From: Dokdonella fugitiva | GTDB taxonomy: Bacteria; Pseudomonadota; Gammaproteobacteria; Xanthomonadales; Rhodanobacteraceae | Length of the DNA: 64,000 bases | Assembly (NCBI RefSeq): GCF_014138265.1 | Contig: NZ_JACGXL010000003.1 | Coordinates: 124,001 to 188,000 of the forward strand | Reading direction: 5' to 3' | Part shown: piece after piece, positions 9,335 through 20,599 of the stretch | Layout of the letters: each line of letters starts with the position of its first letter | Numbering within the stretch: the first letter of the stretch is position 1 | The notes under the pieces: generated by a model | Databases searched by the model: none | Seen by the model: only the letters and a program-made list of their open reading frames with translations | Told to the model about the DNA's origin: nothing | Made by a program: the position numbers and the translations under genes

Positions 9335-9363
9335 ACCCTACGCAGGTCCCCCGCGACGGACAA
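9335..9363 (-). promoter_or_regulatory. Candidate promoter of the minor-pilin operon
   Basis: TTGTCC (9363-9358), a 17-base spacer and TAGGGT (9340-9335) on the minus strand would start transcription about 25 bases before fimT. Both hexamers are only partial matches, so this is tentative. Confidence 0.35.
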
Positions 9364-9430
9364 GCGAGCGCGGTCGCAAGGTAGGAATTGCCGGACGAGC
9401 GGCGCCGGATCGGCGGTTTTTGCCGTGCGA

Positions 9431-10378
9431 TCAGGCCACTACGCGCAGGCGCAGTTCCTTCGGCAAGGCGAAGGTCACGTTCTCGGGCTCGCCGTCGAGT
9501 TCGCGCACGCCGGCCGCACCCGCCTCGCGCAGCGTCGTGACGACCTCGCGCACGAGGCTCTCCGGCGCGGACGCGCCCGCGGTCACGCCGACGCGCGTGC
9601 GACCGCGCAGCCATTCCGGCCGGATGTCGGCCGCGCCGTCGATGAGGTAGGCGGGCACGCCCTGTTTCTCGGCGAGTTCGCGCAGCCGGTTCGAGTTCGA
9701 GCTGTTCGGCGAGCCGACGACGAGCACGAGGTCGCACTGCTGGCCGAGCTTGCGCACCGCATCCTGACGGTTCTGCGTCGCGTAGCAGATGTCGTCGTGG
9801 CGCGGGCCCTGGATCGCCGGGAAGCGCCGTTGCAATGCCTCGATCACCGCGCGCGTGTCGTCGATCGACAGCGTCGTCTGCGTCGCGAACGCGATGTGCT
9901 CCGGGTTGCGCGGCTGCAGGGAGTCGACGCATTCGGGCGTCTCGACCAGGTGGATCGCGCCGGCGTTGGCCGGGTCCCACTGCCCCATCGTGCCTTCGAC
10001 CTCGGGATGGCCCGCGTGGCCGATCAGCACGACGTCGCGGCCGGCCTTGCCGTGGCGCGCGACTTCCATGTGCACCTTGGTCACGAGCGGACAGGTCGCG
10101 TCGAACACGCGCAGGCCGCGCTCGGCCGCTTCGCCGCGCACCGCCTGCGACACGCCGTGCGCGCTGAAGATCACGGTGGCGCGGTCCGGCACTTCGTGCA
10201 GCTCGTCGACGAACAGCGCACCCTTCGCACGCAGGCGATCGACCACGAAGCGGTTGTGCACGACTTCATGGCGCACGTAGATCGGCGCGCCGAACGTCTC
10301 GAGCGCGCGTTCGACGATCTCGATCGCGCGGTCGACACCGGCGCAGAATCCGCGGGGATTGGCGAGCAGGACTTCCAT
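9431..10378 (-). CDS. ispH: 4-hydroxy-3-methylbut-2-enyl diphosphate reductase IspH
   Basis: The last enzyme of the MEP isoprenoid pathway, reducing HMBPP to IPP and DMAPP with a [4Fe-4S] cluster; cytosolic. It has 315 residues, the normal family length. The three cluster cysteines are visible in PRGFCAGV near the N-terminus, DATCPLV near residue 95 and [11 protein letters not shown] near residue 195. The start at 10378 gives the standard [14 protein letters not shown] opening and lies seven bases after the lspA stop. It forms one unit with lspA, ileS, ribF and probably murJ, an order common in proteobacteria (IleS-LspA-IspH). Confidence 0.97.
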   Translation of the reverse strand: MEVLLANPRGFCAGVDRAIEIVERALETFGAPIYVRHEVVHNRFVVDRLRAKGALFVDELHEVPDRATVIFSAHGVSQAVRGEAAERGLRVFDATCPLVTKVHMEVARHGKAGRDVVLIGHAGHPEVEGTMGQWDPANAGAIHLVETPECVDSLQPRNPEHIAFATQTTLSIDDTRAVIEALQRRFPAIQGPRHDDICYATQNRQDAVRKLGQQCDLVLVVGSPNSSNSNRLRELAEKQGVPAYLIDGAADIRPEWLRGRTRVGVTAGASAPESLVREVVTTLREAGAAGVRELDGEPENVTFALPKELRLRVVA

Positions 10379-10385
10379 GCGGCGA

Positions 10386-10886
10386 TTATCCGCCTTTGGC
10401 GGCGGCTTTCCCACCGAAGAACAGGCCGAGGACGGCGAGCAGCACGGCGCCGACCGAGATCGCCGAGTCGGCGACGTTGAACGCCGGGAACGACCAGTCG
10501 CCCCAGTACACCTGCACGAAGTCGGTCACGTGGCCGAAACGCAGGCGGTCGACGAGGTTGCCGACCGCGCCGCCGATGATCAGCGACAGCGGCAGCGCGT
10601 TGCGCCAGTCGGCGCGCGGCGTGCGCGACAGCCACACCGCGAGCAGCGTGCTCACGCCGATCGCGAGCACGGCGAACAGCCAGCGCTGCCAGCCGCTCTC
10701 GCCGGCGAGAAAACTGAACGCCGCGCCCGGATTGAACGCGAGCGTCCAGTTCAGCAGTCCGGGGATCACCGCATGCGGCTCGTACGGGCGCAGCTCGACC
10801 AGCGCGATGTGCTTGGTCAACTGGTCGAGCGCCAAGACGAGCAGCGACAATGCGAGCCAGGCGAGCGCATTCGGTCGCGCGGCCAT
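10386..10886 (-). CDS. lspA: Lipoprotein signal peptidase LspA
   Basis: An inner-membrane aspartyl peptidase that removes signal peptides from diacylated prolipoproteins. It has 166 residues with four hydrophobic segments. The catalytic Asp pair is visible in [16 protein letters not shown] and FNVADSAI, and the family LDQLTK and [11 protein letters not shown] motifs are present. The start codon overlaps the ileS stop by one base (TGATG), implying coupled translation. It supplies mature lipoproteins such as the BamC encoded at 42.4-43.0 kb. Confidence 0.97.
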   Translation of the reverse strand: MAARPNALAWLALSLLVLALDQLTKHIALVELRPYEPHAVIPGLLNWTLAFNPGAAFSFLAGESGWQRWLFAVLAIGVSTLLAVWLSRTPRADWRNALPLSLIIGGAVGNLVDRLRFGHVTDFVQVYWGDWSFPAFNVADSAISVGAVLLAVLGLFFGGKAAAKGG

Positions 10887-13798
10887 CAGAACCACCGCCG
10901 CGTTTCGCCCGTGCCGTCGACGTTCTCGATGCAGCGCCCGCAGATCTCCGGGTGTTCCGGGTGCGTGCCGACGTCGTGGCGGTAGTGCCAGCAGCGGATG
11001 CACTTGCGCGCGTCGCTCGGCTTCGCGCCGACCCACACCTGCGCACCGTCGAGGTCGACGCCCTGCACGTCGGTGCGGCCGTCCGGATCCGGCAATGCCG
11101 CGAGGTCGGCGAGTTCGAGGCTCGAGGTGATGAAGAAGAAGCGCAGCTCGTCGGCGACCTCGGCGTAGCGCGCACGCGTCGCCGCGTCGGCGTGCACGAC
11201 GACTTCCGCCTGCAGCGACGCACCGATCGCGCCCGCGCCGCGCATGCCCTCGAGCAGGCGCGCCGCACCGCCGCGGATCGCGAGCAGGTCCGCCCACCAG
11301 CGACGCTGCTCGGGCGAACCCTGCAGCGCGGCGAGCCCTTCGTACCACGTCTCGAACATCACCGACGCATCGCGCTTGCCCGGGACCAGCGGCCAGATCT
11401 CCTCCGCGGTGAACGACAGGATCGGCGCGATCCAGCGCACGAGCGCTTCGACGATGCGGTACATCGCCGACTGCGCGCTGCGCCGGCCGCGGCTGTCGGC
11501 CGGCATCGTGTAGAGGCGGTCCTTCGTGATGTCGAGGTAGAGAGCGCCCATCTCGTTGGTGCAGAAGTTCTGCACGCGCGCGACGACCTCGGGGAAGTCG
11601 TGGAGCGCGTACGCGGCGACGACGGCCTGCTGCACGTCGTACGCCTGCTGCACGGCCCACTGGTCGAGCAGCAGGCAATCCTCCACTGGCAGCAGGTCGC
11701 GCGTCGGATCGAACGCCTTCGAATCTTCGCTCGCCGGGCGCTCGCTCGCGTCGAGGTTGCCGAGCAGGAAGCGCGCGGTGTTGCGGATGCGCCGGTACGA
11801 ATCGGCGACGCGCTTGAGGATCTCGTCGGAGACGGCGATCTCGTTGCGGTAGTCGGTCGACGCGACCCACAGGCGCAGCACGTCGGCGCCGAGCGTGTCG
11901 ACGACCTTCTGCGGCGCGATCACGTTGCCGAGCGACTTCGACATCTTGCGGCCCTGCGCGTCGACCGTGAAGCCGTGCGTGAGCACGGCGTCGTACGGTG
12001 CGCGGCCGAACATCGCCGCCGAGGTCAGCAGCGAGGAATGGAACCAGCCGCGATGTTGGTCCGATCCTTCGAGGTACATGACCTCGTCACCGGGTCTGCG
12101 CGCGAGTTCCGGGCGCTGGTCCAGCACGCACCAGTGCGAGGTGCCGGAGTCGAACCAGACGTCGAGGATGTCGGTGACCTTGTCGTAGTCCGCTGCCTCG
12201 GCGCCGAGCAGTTCGGCCGGATCGAGCGCGTACCACGCGTCGACGCCGTCCTTCTCCACGCGTCGCGCGACCTGCTCCATCAGCTCGACGCTGCGCGGAT
12301 GCGGCTGCTGCGTCGCCTTGTCGACGAACAGCGCGATCGGCACGCCCCACGTGCGCTGGCGCGAAATGCACCAGTCGGGGCGCCCCGCGATCATGCCGGC
12401 GATGCGCTCCTCGCCCCAGGCCGGGAACCAGTCGACGTCGTCGCGGATCGCCTTCAGCGCCGTCGCGCGCAAGCCTTCCTTCTCCATGCTGATGAACCAC
12501 TGCGGCGTGGTGCGGAACGCGACCGGCGTCTTGTGGCGCCAGCAATGCGGATAGCTGTGCGTGATCTTCGCCGCCGCGAGCAGCACGCCGCGCTCGCGCA
12601 GCAGCTCGACGATGACGTCGTTCGCCTTCCAGATGAACTGCCCCTCGACGATCGGCGTGCCCGGCAGGTAGACGCCGTTGCCGCCGATCGGGTTGAGTAC
12701 CGACGCCGGATACTTCTCGACCAGACCGTACTTCTGGCCGACCGCGAAGTCCTCGACGCCGTGACCGGGCGCCGTGTGCACCGCGCCGGTACCGTCCTCG
12801 GCCGACACGTGGTCGCCGAGCAGCAACGGGATATCGCGCTCGTAGAACGGATGCTCGAGCAGCAGGTTCTCGAGTGCCGCGCCCTTCGCGCGCCCGAGCA
12901 CGCGCACGCCGTCGACGCCGTAGCGCGCGAGCGCCGCCGGCGCGAGTGCGTCGGCGACGACGAGCAGCACGCGGCGGCCGGCGCGCACCGGACCTTCGAC
13001 GAGCGCGTACTCGAGTTCGGGACCAAGCGTGACCGCGACGCTCGCGGGCAGCGTCCACGGCGTCGTCGTCCAGATCGGCACCGCGACGATGTCGCCGTCG
13101 GCGATCGTCACGCCGAACGTCGCGGCGAGTGCCTTCGGATCACGCGCGTCGTAGGCGACGTCGATCGCCGGCGACACCTTGTCGGCGTACTCGATCTCCG
13201 CCTCGGCCAGCGCCGAGCCGCAGTCGAAGCACCAATGCACCGGCTTGAAGCCGCGCACGACGTGACCGTTCGCGTGGATCTTCGCGAGCGCGCGGATGGT
13301 GTCCGCCTCGTAGCGATAATCCATCGTGCGGTACGGGTTGTTCCAGTCGCCGAGCACGCCGAGGCGCTTGAAGTCGGCGCGCTGCAGGTCGATCTGCTTC
13401 TCGGCGTATTCGCGGCACTTGCGCCGGAACGTCGCCGCGTCGACCTTCTGGCCGACCTTGCCGACCTCCTTCTCGACCGCGACCTCGATCGGCAGCCCGT
13501 GGCAGTCCCACCCCGGCACGTACGGCGAACGCAGGCCGGCGAGCAGCTTCGACTTGACGACGACGTCCTTGAGGATCTTGTTGACCGCGTGGCCGATGTG
13601 GATCACGCCGTTCGCGTACGGCGGACCGTCGTGCAGGATGTACGCGTGCTCGCGCGCGGCGCCGCGACGCTGGATCTCGCCGTAGCGATCCGCGTGCTCC
13701 CACTCGGCGAGCATCGCGGGCTCGCGCTTGGCCAGGTCCGCCTTCATCGCGAAGTCGGTCTTCGGCAGGTTGATCGTGTCCTTGTAGTCCTTGCTCAC
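10886..13798 (-). CDS. ileS: Isoleucyl-tRNA synthetase
   Basis: A class I synthetase of 970 residues that charges tRNA-Ile and edits valine. In order: N-terminal [12 protein letters not shown], the HIGH motif ([10 protein letters not shown]), the WDCHGLP region, the CP1 editing domain, the [10 protein letters not shown] loop, and a C-terminal zinc finger formed by CIRCWHYR and CGRC. The start is GTG at 13798, where GTGA overlaps the ribF stop by four bases; no suitable ATG precedes [11 protein letters not shown]. The length is slightly above the 938 residues of E. coli. Confidence 0.97.
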   Translation of the reverse strand: MSKDYKDTINLPKTDFAMKADLAKREPAMLAEWEHADRYGEIQRRGAAREHAYILHDGPPYANGVIHIGHAVNKILKDVVVKSKLLAGLRSPYVPGWDCHGLPIEVAVEKEVGKVGQKVDAATFRRKCREYAEKQIDLQRADFKRLGVLGDWNNPYRTMDYRYEADTIRALAKIHANGHVVRGFKPVHWCFDCGSALAEAEIEYADKVSPAIDVAYDARDPKALAATFGVTIADGDIVAVPIWTTTPWTLPASVAVTLGPELEYALVEGPVRAGRRVLLVVADALAPAALARYGVDGVRVLGRAKGAALENLLLEHPFYERDIPLLLGDHVSAEDGTGAVHTAPGHGVEDFAVGQKYGLVEKYPASVLNPIGGNGVYLPGTPIVEGQFIWKANDVIVELLRERGVLLAAAKITHSYPHCWRHKTPVAFRTTPQWFISMEKEGLRATALKAIRDDVDWFPAWGEERIAGMIAGRPDWCISRQRTWGVPIALFVDKATQQPHPRSVELMEQVARRVEKDGVDAWYALDPAELLGAEAADYDKVTDILDVWFDSGTSHWCVLDQRPELARRPGDEVMYLEGSDQHRGWFHSSLLTSAAMFGRAPYDAVLTHGFTVDAQGRKMSKSLGNVIAPQKVVDTLGADVLRLWVASTDYRNEIAVSDEILKRVADSYRRIRNTARFLLGNLDASERPASEDSKAFDPTRDLLPVEDCLLLDQWAVQQAYDVQQAVVAAYALHDFPEVVARVQNFCTNEMGALYLDITKDRLYTMPADSRGRRSAQSAMYRIVEALVRWIAPILSFTAEEIWPLVPGKRDASVMFETWYEGLAALQGSPEQRRWWADLLAIRGGAARLLEGMRGAGAIGASLQAEVVVHADAATRARYAEVADELRFFFITSSLELADLAALPDPDGRTDVQGVDLDGAQVWVGAKPSDARKCIRCWHYRHDVGTHPEHPEICGRCIENVDGTGETRRWF

Positions 13799-14754
13799 GC
13801 ATGCACTCCGCTGGATGGCCGGGCGACGTGCAGGATCGCGCGCGCCTGCGCGGCGTCGCGATCGATCTGTCGCACCATCGCGTCGAGGTCGTCGAACTTC
13901 GCCTCGTCGCGCAACTTTTGCACGAACTCGACCTCGATGCGGCGGCCGTACAGGTCGCCGTCGAAATCGAACAGATGGGCTTCGAGCAGCGGCTCGCCGC
14001 CGCCGTCGATGGTCGGGCGCACGCCGAGGCTGGCGACGCCGGCGCGTGCCTGCGCCTCGACGCCGTGCACGCGTACCGCGAAGATGCCGGCCACCGGCGA
14101 CGTGCGCCGGCCGAGGCGGATGTTCGCGGTCGGCCAGCCGAGCTTGCGACCGAGTTGCTGGCCGCGCACGACGTGGCCGCCGATCGCGAAACGCCGGCCG
14201 AGCAGGCGCGCCGCGGCGTCGAAATCGCCGGCGCCGAGGAACGTACGGATCGCGCTGCTGCTCACGCGCACGCCGTCGCTGGCGACGTCGGGCATCACCT
14301 CGACGTTGTAGCCGAGGCGGTGGCCGCACTCGCGCAACAGCGCGACGTCGCCGCGCCGCGCGTGGCCGAAGCGGAAGTCCGCCCCGACCCAGATTTCGCG
14401 CGCGTCGGCACGACCGACCAGCACGTCCTCGATGAAGGTTTCCGCGGGCATCGCCGCGAGGTTCGCGTCGAAACGCAACGACAACAGCCGCGACGCGCCG
14501 GCGGCACCGAGCAGCGCGATCTTCTCGCGCGCGCTCGCGAGGCGCGGCACCGGCGTGCCGCGCGCGAAGAACTCGCGCGGGATCGGCTCGAAGCTGATCG
14601 CGAGCGGCACGAGGTCCTGTTCGAGCGCGCGCTCGCGCACGCGCGCGACCAGCGCGCGATGGCCGAGGTGCACGCCATCGAACGCGCCGACGCAGACGAC
14701 GCTGCCGCCCGGGGCCAGGCTCGGCCCCGCGGCATCCCGGAAAAGCAGGCTCAT
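13795..14754 (-). CDS. ribF: Bifunctional riboflavin kinase/FAD synthetase RibF
   Basis: Converts riboflavin to FMN and FMN to FAD in the cytosol. It has 319 residues: an N-terminal nucleotidylyltransferase domain with [15 protein letters not shown], then a C-terminal flavokinase domain with [11 protein letters not shown] and ending in [16 protein letters not shown]. The ATG at 14754 has no evident Shine-Dalgarno sequence, but TATACT ends six bases upstream of it, so a leaderless transcript is possible. It overlaps ileS by four bases. Confidence 0.95.
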   Translation of the reverse strand: MSLLFRDAAGPSLAPGGSVVCVGAFDGVHLGHRALVARVRERALEQDLVPLAISFEPIPREFFARGTPVPRLASAREKIALLGAAGASRLLSLRFDANLAAMPAETFIEDVLVGRADAREIWVGADFRFGHARRGDVALLRECGHRLGYNVEVMPDVASDGVRVSSSAIRTFLGAGDFDAAARLLGRRFAIGGHVVRGQQLGRKLGWPTANIRLGRRTSPVAGIFAVRVHGVEAQARAGVASLGVRPTIDGGGEPLLEAHLFDFDGDLYGRRIEVEFVQKLRDEAKFDDLDAMVRQIDRDAAQARAILHVARPSSGVHA

Positions 14755-14803
14755 CGAGCGAGTATAGCCGCTGCGCCGCAGCATGCGATGCCCGTCGAAC
14801 CGT

Positions 14804-16411
14804 TCACACGCCGCGCAGGTCGCGCAGGCGGAATCCGCAGGCGAACAGCACGCCGAGGAAGGTCGCGCCGCCACCGCCGACGAGCACGCCGAGGCGGACG
14901 ACGCGCGTTCCGGTGTCCCAGCCGCCCCACTCCGGCCACTGCCAGAGGCCGACGCCGAGCACAGCGACCATCGCCACGCATGCGGCGGCGAGGCGCACCA
15001 GGTGCGGCCCCCAGCCTGGTTGGCGCACGTAGACGCCATCGCGACGCAGCGCAAGCCAGAGCTGCGCGAGGTTGAGGTAGCTCGCGAGTGCGCTCGCGAG
15101 CGCGAGGCCCATGTGCAGCCCGGGCACCTTCGCGATCGCCGCGAGCCAACCGTCGGCGAGGTCGTCCGGTCGATGCCAGAGCTGGAACAGTAAGGCGACG
15201 AAGACGAGGTTGAGCACCATGTTCACGATCATCGCGACGATGCCCGCGCGCACCGGCGTCTTGGTGTCCTGGCGCGCGTAGAACGCTGGCGCGACGACCT
15301 TGACCAGCGCGAACGCGGGCAGGCCGAACGAAAGCGCCGACAGCGACAGCGCGGCCATCTCGACGTCGTGCGCGCCGAAGCGGCCGTGCTGCAGCAACGT
15401 CGCCAGCAGCGGCTTGGCGAGCAGCACGAGCGCGAGCATCGCCGGCACCGAGATCAGCAGCGCGGTGCGCAGGCCCCAGTCGAGCGCCTTCGCGAAACCT
15501 TCGCGGTCGGTCGCGACGTGATGGCGCGACAGCGACGGCAGGATCACCGTGCCGAGCGCGACGCCGAAGATGCCGAGCGGGAACTCGAGCAGGCGGTCGG
15601 TCTGGGTGAGCCAGGTCTGCGAACCCGTGATCAGGAACGACGCGATCAGCGTGTCGAGCAGCAGGTTCACCTGCGCGACCGAGGAACCGAACAGGGTCGG
15701 CACCATCAACGTGAGGATGCGGCGCACGTCGGCATGGCGCCAGCCCCAGCGCGGCCACGCGAGCAGGCCGAGTTTCGCGAGCGCGGGCAGTTGCACGAGC
15801 AGCTGCAGGATGCCCGCGGCGAGGATCGCCCAGCCGAGCGCCATGATCGGCACGTCGAACGCCCTCGACCACCACAACGCGGCGGCGATCATGCACAGAT
15901 TCATGATGACCGGCGTCAGCGCCGGCAGCATGAACTTGTGGAAGCTGTTCAGCACCGCGCCGCACAGCGCGGTCAGCGACACGCACAGCAGGAACGGGAA
16001 CATCACGCGCAGCAGGTCCGTCGTCAGCGCGCACTTCGCCGGTTCATCGATCGCGCCCGGGGCGAAACCTGCGGCGACCCAGTGCGCGCCGAGCATGCCG
16101 AGCGCAGTCACGACGAACAGCACGCCGCCGAGCGTCCCGGCGGTGCGGGCGACGAGCTGGCGCAGGTCCTCGTGGCTGCGCGTCTCCTTGACCTCGGTGA
16201 ACACCGGCACGAACGCGACCGAGAACGACCCCTCGGCGAACAGCCGGCGCAGGAAGTTCGGGATGCGGAACGCGACCCAGAACGCGTCGGTCGCCGCGTT
16301 GGCGCCGAACGCGTAGGCGATCGCCTGCTCGCGCACGAGGCCGAGGATGCGCGAGATGAAGGTGCCGCCGCTGAAACTCAGCATCGAGCGCAGCAGGCTC
16401 GGCCGGCTCAT
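14804..16411 (-). CDS. murJ: Lipid II flippase MurJ
   Basis: An inner-membrane MOP-superfamily flippase that moves lipid II to the periplasm for peptidoglycan synthesis. It has 535 residues with about 14 predicted hydrophobic segments. The family opening [17 protein letters not shown] and the [23 protein letters not shown] signature are present. The start at 16411 has a GGAGG seven bases upstream. It lies 49 bases before ribF on the same strand and is divergent from rpsT, an arrangement (rpsT, murJ, ribF, ileS, lspA) shared with many proteobacteria. Confidence 0.96.
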   Translation of the reverse strand: MSRPSLLRSMLSFSGGTFISRILGLVREQAIAYAFGANAATDAFWVAFRIPNFLRRLFAEGSFSVAFVPVFTEVKETRSHEDLRQLVARTAGTLGGVLFVVTALGMLGAHWVAAGFAPGAIDEPAKCALTTDLLRVMFPFLLCVSLTALCGAVLNSFHKFMLPALTPVIMNLCMIAAALWWSRAFDVPIMALGWAILAAGILQLLVQLPALAKLGLLAWPRWGWRHADVRRILTLMVPTLFGSSVAQVNLLLDTLIASFLITGSQTWLTQTDRLLEFPLGIFGVALGTVILPSLSRHHVATDREGFAKALDWGLRTALLISVPAMLALVLLAKPLLATLLQHGRFGAHDVEMAALSLSALSFGLPAFALVKVVAPAFYARQDTKTPVRAGIVAMIVNMVLNLVFVALLFQLWHRPDDLADGWLAAIAKVPGLHMGLALASALASYLNLAQLWLALRRDGVYVRQPGWGPHLVRLAAACVAMVAVLGVGLWQWPEWGGWDTGTRVVRLGVLVGGGGATFLGVLFACGFRLRDLRGV

Positions 16412-16510
16412 GCGACGGCCTCCGCCGGACGTGCCGCGCGCAGCGCGACGCGCCGCCGGCAACGTGCCGCGACGCCGGCGGGGAACCGCTGGCGCGCGCA
16501 CTTGGCCCGA

Positions 16511-16539
16511 TTGACGATGATCGGCCCAACCGGCATAAT
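16511..16539 (+). promoter_or_regulatory. Promoter of rpsT
   Basis: TTGACG (16511-16516), exactly 17 bases, then CATAAT (16534-16539), placing the start about 33 bases before the rpsT TTG. This is one of the best sigma-70 matches in the window and fits a highly expressed ribosomal gene. Confidence 0.85.
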
Positions 16540-16578
16540 TCGCAGTCTTTTTCCGAACCCGTCTACTGGAGTTTCCCC

Positions 16579-16842
16579 TTGGCCAACATCAAGTCCGCGA
16601 AGAAGCGTGCGCGCCAGTCCGAGCAGCACCGCCAGCGCAACGCCAGCGCGCGTTCGATGGTTCGCACGGCGATCAAGAATGTCGTGAAGGCGATCGAAGC
16701 GAAGGACAAGGCGAAAGCCGAGGCCGCGATGAAGATCGCCGAGCCGGTGATGGACCGCTACGCCGCGCGTGGCCTCATCCACAAGAACAAGGCCGCTCGC
16801 CACAAGAGCCGCCTGACCGCGCACATCAAGTCGCTCGCCTGA
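16579..16842 (+). CDS. rpsT: 30S ribosomal protein S20
   Basis: An 87-residue, Ala/Lys/Arg-rich 16S rRNA-binding protein with the standard S20 opening [20 protein letters not shown]. Translation starts at a TTG with TGGAG upstream. UUG initiation of rpsT is known from E. coli, where it matters for autoregulation, so the rare start is probably meaningful rather than an error. The gene is monocistronic, with its own promoter and terminator, and divergent from murJ. Confidence 0.97.
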   Translation: MANIKSAKKRARQSEQHRQRNASARSMVRTAIKNVVKAIEAKDKAKAEAAMKIAEPVMDRYAARGLIHKNKAARHKSRLTAHIKSLA

Positions 16843-16866
16843 GCGATCCGCGGTCGTTGTCTCGAG

Positions 16867-16896
16867 GAAGCCGGCGCGAGCCGGCTTCTTCGTTTT
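16867..16896 (+). terminator. Rho-independent terminator of rpsT
   Basis: A perfect 9-bp stem GAAGCCGGC/GCCGGCTTC with a GCGA loop, followed by TTCGTTTT, starting 25 bases after the rpsT stop. No T-run appears on the other strand, so it does not serve the convergent obgE. Confidence 0.9.
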
Positions 16897-16931
16897 CAGG
16901 GTCCCCGTGAGCGCGGCGGCGCCGGGCGCAG

Positions 16932-18113
<1,182 letters not shown>

Positions 18114-18116
18114 TCA

Positions 18117-18145
18117 CAAACGAAAAGCCCCGCTCGCGGCGGGGC
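18117..18145 (-). terminator. Rho-independent terminator between rpmA and obgE
   Basis: On the minus strand a perfect 7-bp stem GCCCCGC/GCGGGGC with a CGCGA loop is followed by TTTTCGTTTG. It lies 28 bases after the rpmA stop and would end or attenuate the rplU-rpmA transcript before obgE. Confidence 0.85.
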
Positions 18146-18172
18146 CCTTCGCGGAGCGATCGCGAGCCGCGA

Positions 18173-18430
18173 TCAGCCCGGGATCACGTTGACCGTCTTG
18201 CGCGCCTCGGCGCCCTTGACCTTGAACTCGACCGTGCCGTCGACGAGCGCGAACAGGGTGTGGTCGCGGCCGAGGCCGACGCCCGTGCCCGGATGGAAGC
18301 GCGTGCCGCGCTGGCGCACGATGATGTTGCCGGCCTCGACGGCCTGGCCGCCGTAGATCTTCACGCCGAGGTACTTCGGATTCGAGTCGCGACCGTTGCG
18401 GGTTGAGCCGCCTGCCTTTTTATGTGCCAT
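18173..18430 (-). CDS. rpmA: 50S ribosomal protein L27
   Basis: An 85-residue large-subunit protein whose N-terminal tail reaches the peptidyl-transferase centre. It has the invariant opening [16 protein letters not shown] and the [11 protein letters not shown] motif. It lies 11 bases after rplU in the standard rplU-rpmA pair. There is no N-terminal extension of the Firmicutes type. Confidence 0.98.
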   Translation of the reverse strand: MAHKKAGGSTRNGRDSNPKYLGVKIYGGQAVEAGNIIVRQRGTRFHPGTGVGLGRDHTLFALVDGTVEFKVKGAEARKTVNVIPG

Positions 18431-18441
18431 TGCCGTGCTCC

Positions 18442-18765
18442 TTACTTCTTGCCCGCGCCGGTGATGCCGACGATTTCGATTTCGGTGTAATGCTGGCGGT
18501 GCCCCGTCTCCTTGCGGTAGTGCTTGCGGCGACGGAACTTGACGATGCGGATCTTCTCCGCGCGGCCGTGCGACTTCACCTTCGCGGTGACGAGCGCGCC
18601 GGCGACCAGCGGGGCGCCGACGGTGACGCCTTCGCCTTCGCCGACCAGCAGGACCTGGTCAAGCTTGACCTCGGCGCCGACGTCCGCGGCGATCTTTTCG
18701 ACGCGAAGGACTTCGCCCTGCGCCACGCGGTACTGACGACCGCCCGTAACGATGACTGCGTACAT
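18442..18765 (-). CDS. rplU: 50S ribosomal protein L21
   Basis: A 107-residue 23S rRNA-binding protein with the family motifs [14 protein letters not shown] near the start and [20 protein letters not shown] toward the C-terminus. It is the first gene of the rplU-rpmA operon, preceded by AGAGG and a good promoter at 18837-18865. Confidence 0.98.
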   Translation of the reverse strand: MYAVIVTGGRQYRVAQGEVLRVEKIAADVGAEVKLDQVLLVGEGEGVTVGAPLVAGALVTAKVKSHGRAEKIRIVKFRRRKHYRKETGHRQHYTEIEIVGITGAGKK

Positions 18766-18836
18766 GATGGCTATGCCTCTGTAGTTATTCTGGAATCAGC
18801 CTTGCCCCGGGCAAATCGCCCCGGAGCGAGCCGCGC

Positions 18837-18865
18837 AGTCTAACGGAGTGCGATTTCGCGTGCAA
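18837..18865 (-). promoter_or_regulatory. Promoter of rplU-rpmA
   Basis: TTGCAC (18865-18860), 17 bases and TAGACT (18842-18837) on the minus strand give a transcript with a leader of about 65 bases. The leader contains a GC-rich near-palindrome (CCCGGGGC region) that could be a fold or protein-binding site. Confidence 0.75.
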
Positions 18866-18896
18866 GTCGTTGTTCCGTCACAACGGACGCCCGGGG

Positions 18897-20471
18897 TCAC
18901 TGCTCGAAACCATCGGCGAACAGCACGCCGGTCAGGTACGGGGCGAGGTAACGGAATTGCTCGGCCATCGAGCCGTCGACGGTCGACTCCAGGTTCGGCT
19001 CGCAAGGGTGCAGGTTCACCGGGTCATACAGGCAGCCGCCGTGGAGCTGTCCCGCGACGACCGCCTGGCTGCCATCGAGGACGAACGCAGCCGATCCGCT
19101 GCTGCCGGCATAGACTGCGCCGGCCCAGTCCGGCAGGCCGCCGCTGAGCAGATAGGGATACGGTGCGAGCGCATTACCGCACAGGATCGACTCGTCGCTC
19201 GCGTGCAGCGTGCGGTAGCTGTACGCGAGCGGCGAGCCGAGCGGATGACTGAGATGATAGAGGCGCACGCCGTTCGCGGGGCGCGCCGCGCTCCAGCCGA
19301 GCAGGGACCGCCCGGGCGGCAGCCTGGACAGGCGCAGCAGGCTGAAGTCCGGCAGGTCCAGGCCCGCGCCCGTCGCGACCAACGTCGCTCCCTCGACGGT
19401 GACCGCCGGCAGCATCTGGCAGCCGCCGCAGGTCGTGGTACGACGATCGAAATGCGCCTCCACCGTCGCGGCCTCCGCGGCCGTCGCCACGCAATGGTTC
19501 GCCGTGAGGAACCACGGGGTTCCGGTCGCTTCGGTGTCGTTGAGCAATGTCCCCGTGCACGCCGATCCGCCGCCGTCGTCGTGGACGAAGGAGTAGTTCG
19601 CGACTGCCTTCGCGGCGGCCGCCAGCGCCGGCTCGGCCGTGAGCACGCAGGTCGCATCCTGCGTGCAGTCGGGCACCGGGGTGCCGCAGAAGTCACGGTC
19701 GTCCGGCTCCGGCCCGACCTGGTACTCGCGACGTAAAGCGGCCAAGGCGCCGTCGCGCGGTCCGATGTGCAGCAGCGCGGCGATCGTGAAGCGGCTCGCC
19801 GCGAGCGCGACCGCATCCGGCGCGCGCAACTGGACGCGCACCGCATCACCGAACACGCTGCCCGACCAGAGTCGTCCGGCGAATGCCTCGCTGCCCCGAT
19901 AGGGGCCGACCGCCTGCCCCGCCTCGTTGTATACGGTCAGCGTCGCGCCCGCCGCAAGCCGCAGCGCGTCGAAACGGATCCTGATGCCCTCCGCGCCGCG
20001 CGAGCGCAAGCCGATCTCCCACACACGCGCGCCGTCGGTGCCGAGGCCGAAGCGGCCGCGCTGCCCGCCTGCCCCTTCCGCGCGCTCGCCCGGATCGAAC
20101 GCGACCGGCAGGTTCGCCGGCACCGACGTTCCCGTATGCAATGGCACGCCGAGCCGGGGGGATTCGTTCAGCAATGCGTCGCGGTGTGCCGGCGGCAACG
20201 GCAGGTCGATGAATTCGGCGTCGGCGATCGACGGGCGGCCATCGAGAAGCGCGTCGAAGCGGCGCCGGCGGTCGGCTGCCAGCACCGCAGCGTCGGGCGC
20301 TCGCGTATCGAGTTCGCGCGTGGGCACGCGGAGCGCTCCCGGCGGGAACGCCGCACCCGTTGCGGCAACGGGCGCGTCGATCCGCACGGGACATTCAGTC
20401 CCATCGCCGGCTGCGGCGGACCACGCGGGCCAAGCGAGCAGCAAGACGAGGTGGGCGGGCAGAAGCGACAT
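18897..20471 (-). CDS. Secreted trypsin-like serine protease
   Basis: A 524-residue extracytoplasmic protein with a Sec signal peptide (MSLLPAHLVLLLAWPAWSAAA). The N-terminal 300 residues form a prodomain-like region. The C-terminal part carries a chymotrypsin-fold triad of the lysyl-endopeptidase type: His in FLTANHCV (about residue 326), Asp in LPDFSLLRL (about 375) and Ser in GSSGSAAF (about 459), with several cysteine pairs. It ends in FADGFEQ, a tail I associate with secreted proteins of Xanthomonadales (inference). The start at 20471 is chosen to open directly with the signal peptide. It is a single gene, divergent from uvrA. The substrate is unknown. Confidence 0.85.
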   Translation of the reverse strand: MSLLPAHLVLLLAWPAWSAAAGDGTECPVRIDAPVAATGAAFPPGALRVPTRELDTRAPDAAVLAADRRRRFDALLDGRPSIADAEFIDLPLPPAHRDALLNESPRLGVPLHTGTSVPANLPVAFDPGERAEGAGGQRGRFGLGTDGARVWEIGLRSRGAEGIRIRFDALRLAAGATLTVYNEAGQAVGPYRGSEAFAGRLWSGSVFGDAVRVQLRAPDAVALAASRFTIAALLHIGPRDGALAALRREYQVGPEPDDRDFCGTPVPDCTQDATCVLTAEPALAAAAKAVANYSFVHDDGGGSACTGTLLNDTEATGTPWFLTANHCVATAAEAATVEAHFDRRTTTCGGCQMLPAVTVEGATLVATGAGLDLPDFSLLRLSRLPPGRSLLGWSAARPANGVRLYHLSHPLGSPLAYSYRTLHASDESILCGNALAPYPYLLSGGLPDWAGAVYAGSSGSAAFVLDGSQAVVAGQLHGGCLYDPVNLHPCEPNLESTVDGSMAEQFRYLAPYLTGVLFADGFEQ

Positions 20472-20599
20472 GGCAGCCACTCTACCTGAACGGCGATTGC
20501 AAGGTGCCATCGCGCCGCGCGACGTCTCGGCCCGCGCGACGCACCCGCCTGATCCTGACGCCCTTGCTATAGTTGACGACGCCCCTCACCTCTCCCGCC

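Noticed and set aside
9364-9430. Sigma-54 promoter before fimT
   Set aside because: GG and GC pairs exist but are 13, not 10, bases apart, so the -24/-12 spacing fails.
10850-14311. 1153-codon plus-strand open frame opposite ileS and ribF
   Set aside because: Shadow of ileS; composition is dominated by Arg, Asp and His with no motif, and the minus strand carries HIGH and KMSKS.
20472-20599. LexA/SOS box in front of uvrA
   Set aside because: uvrA is SOS-regulated in E. coli, but no CTG-N10-CAG-like site is seen in the gap between uvrA and the divergent protease.
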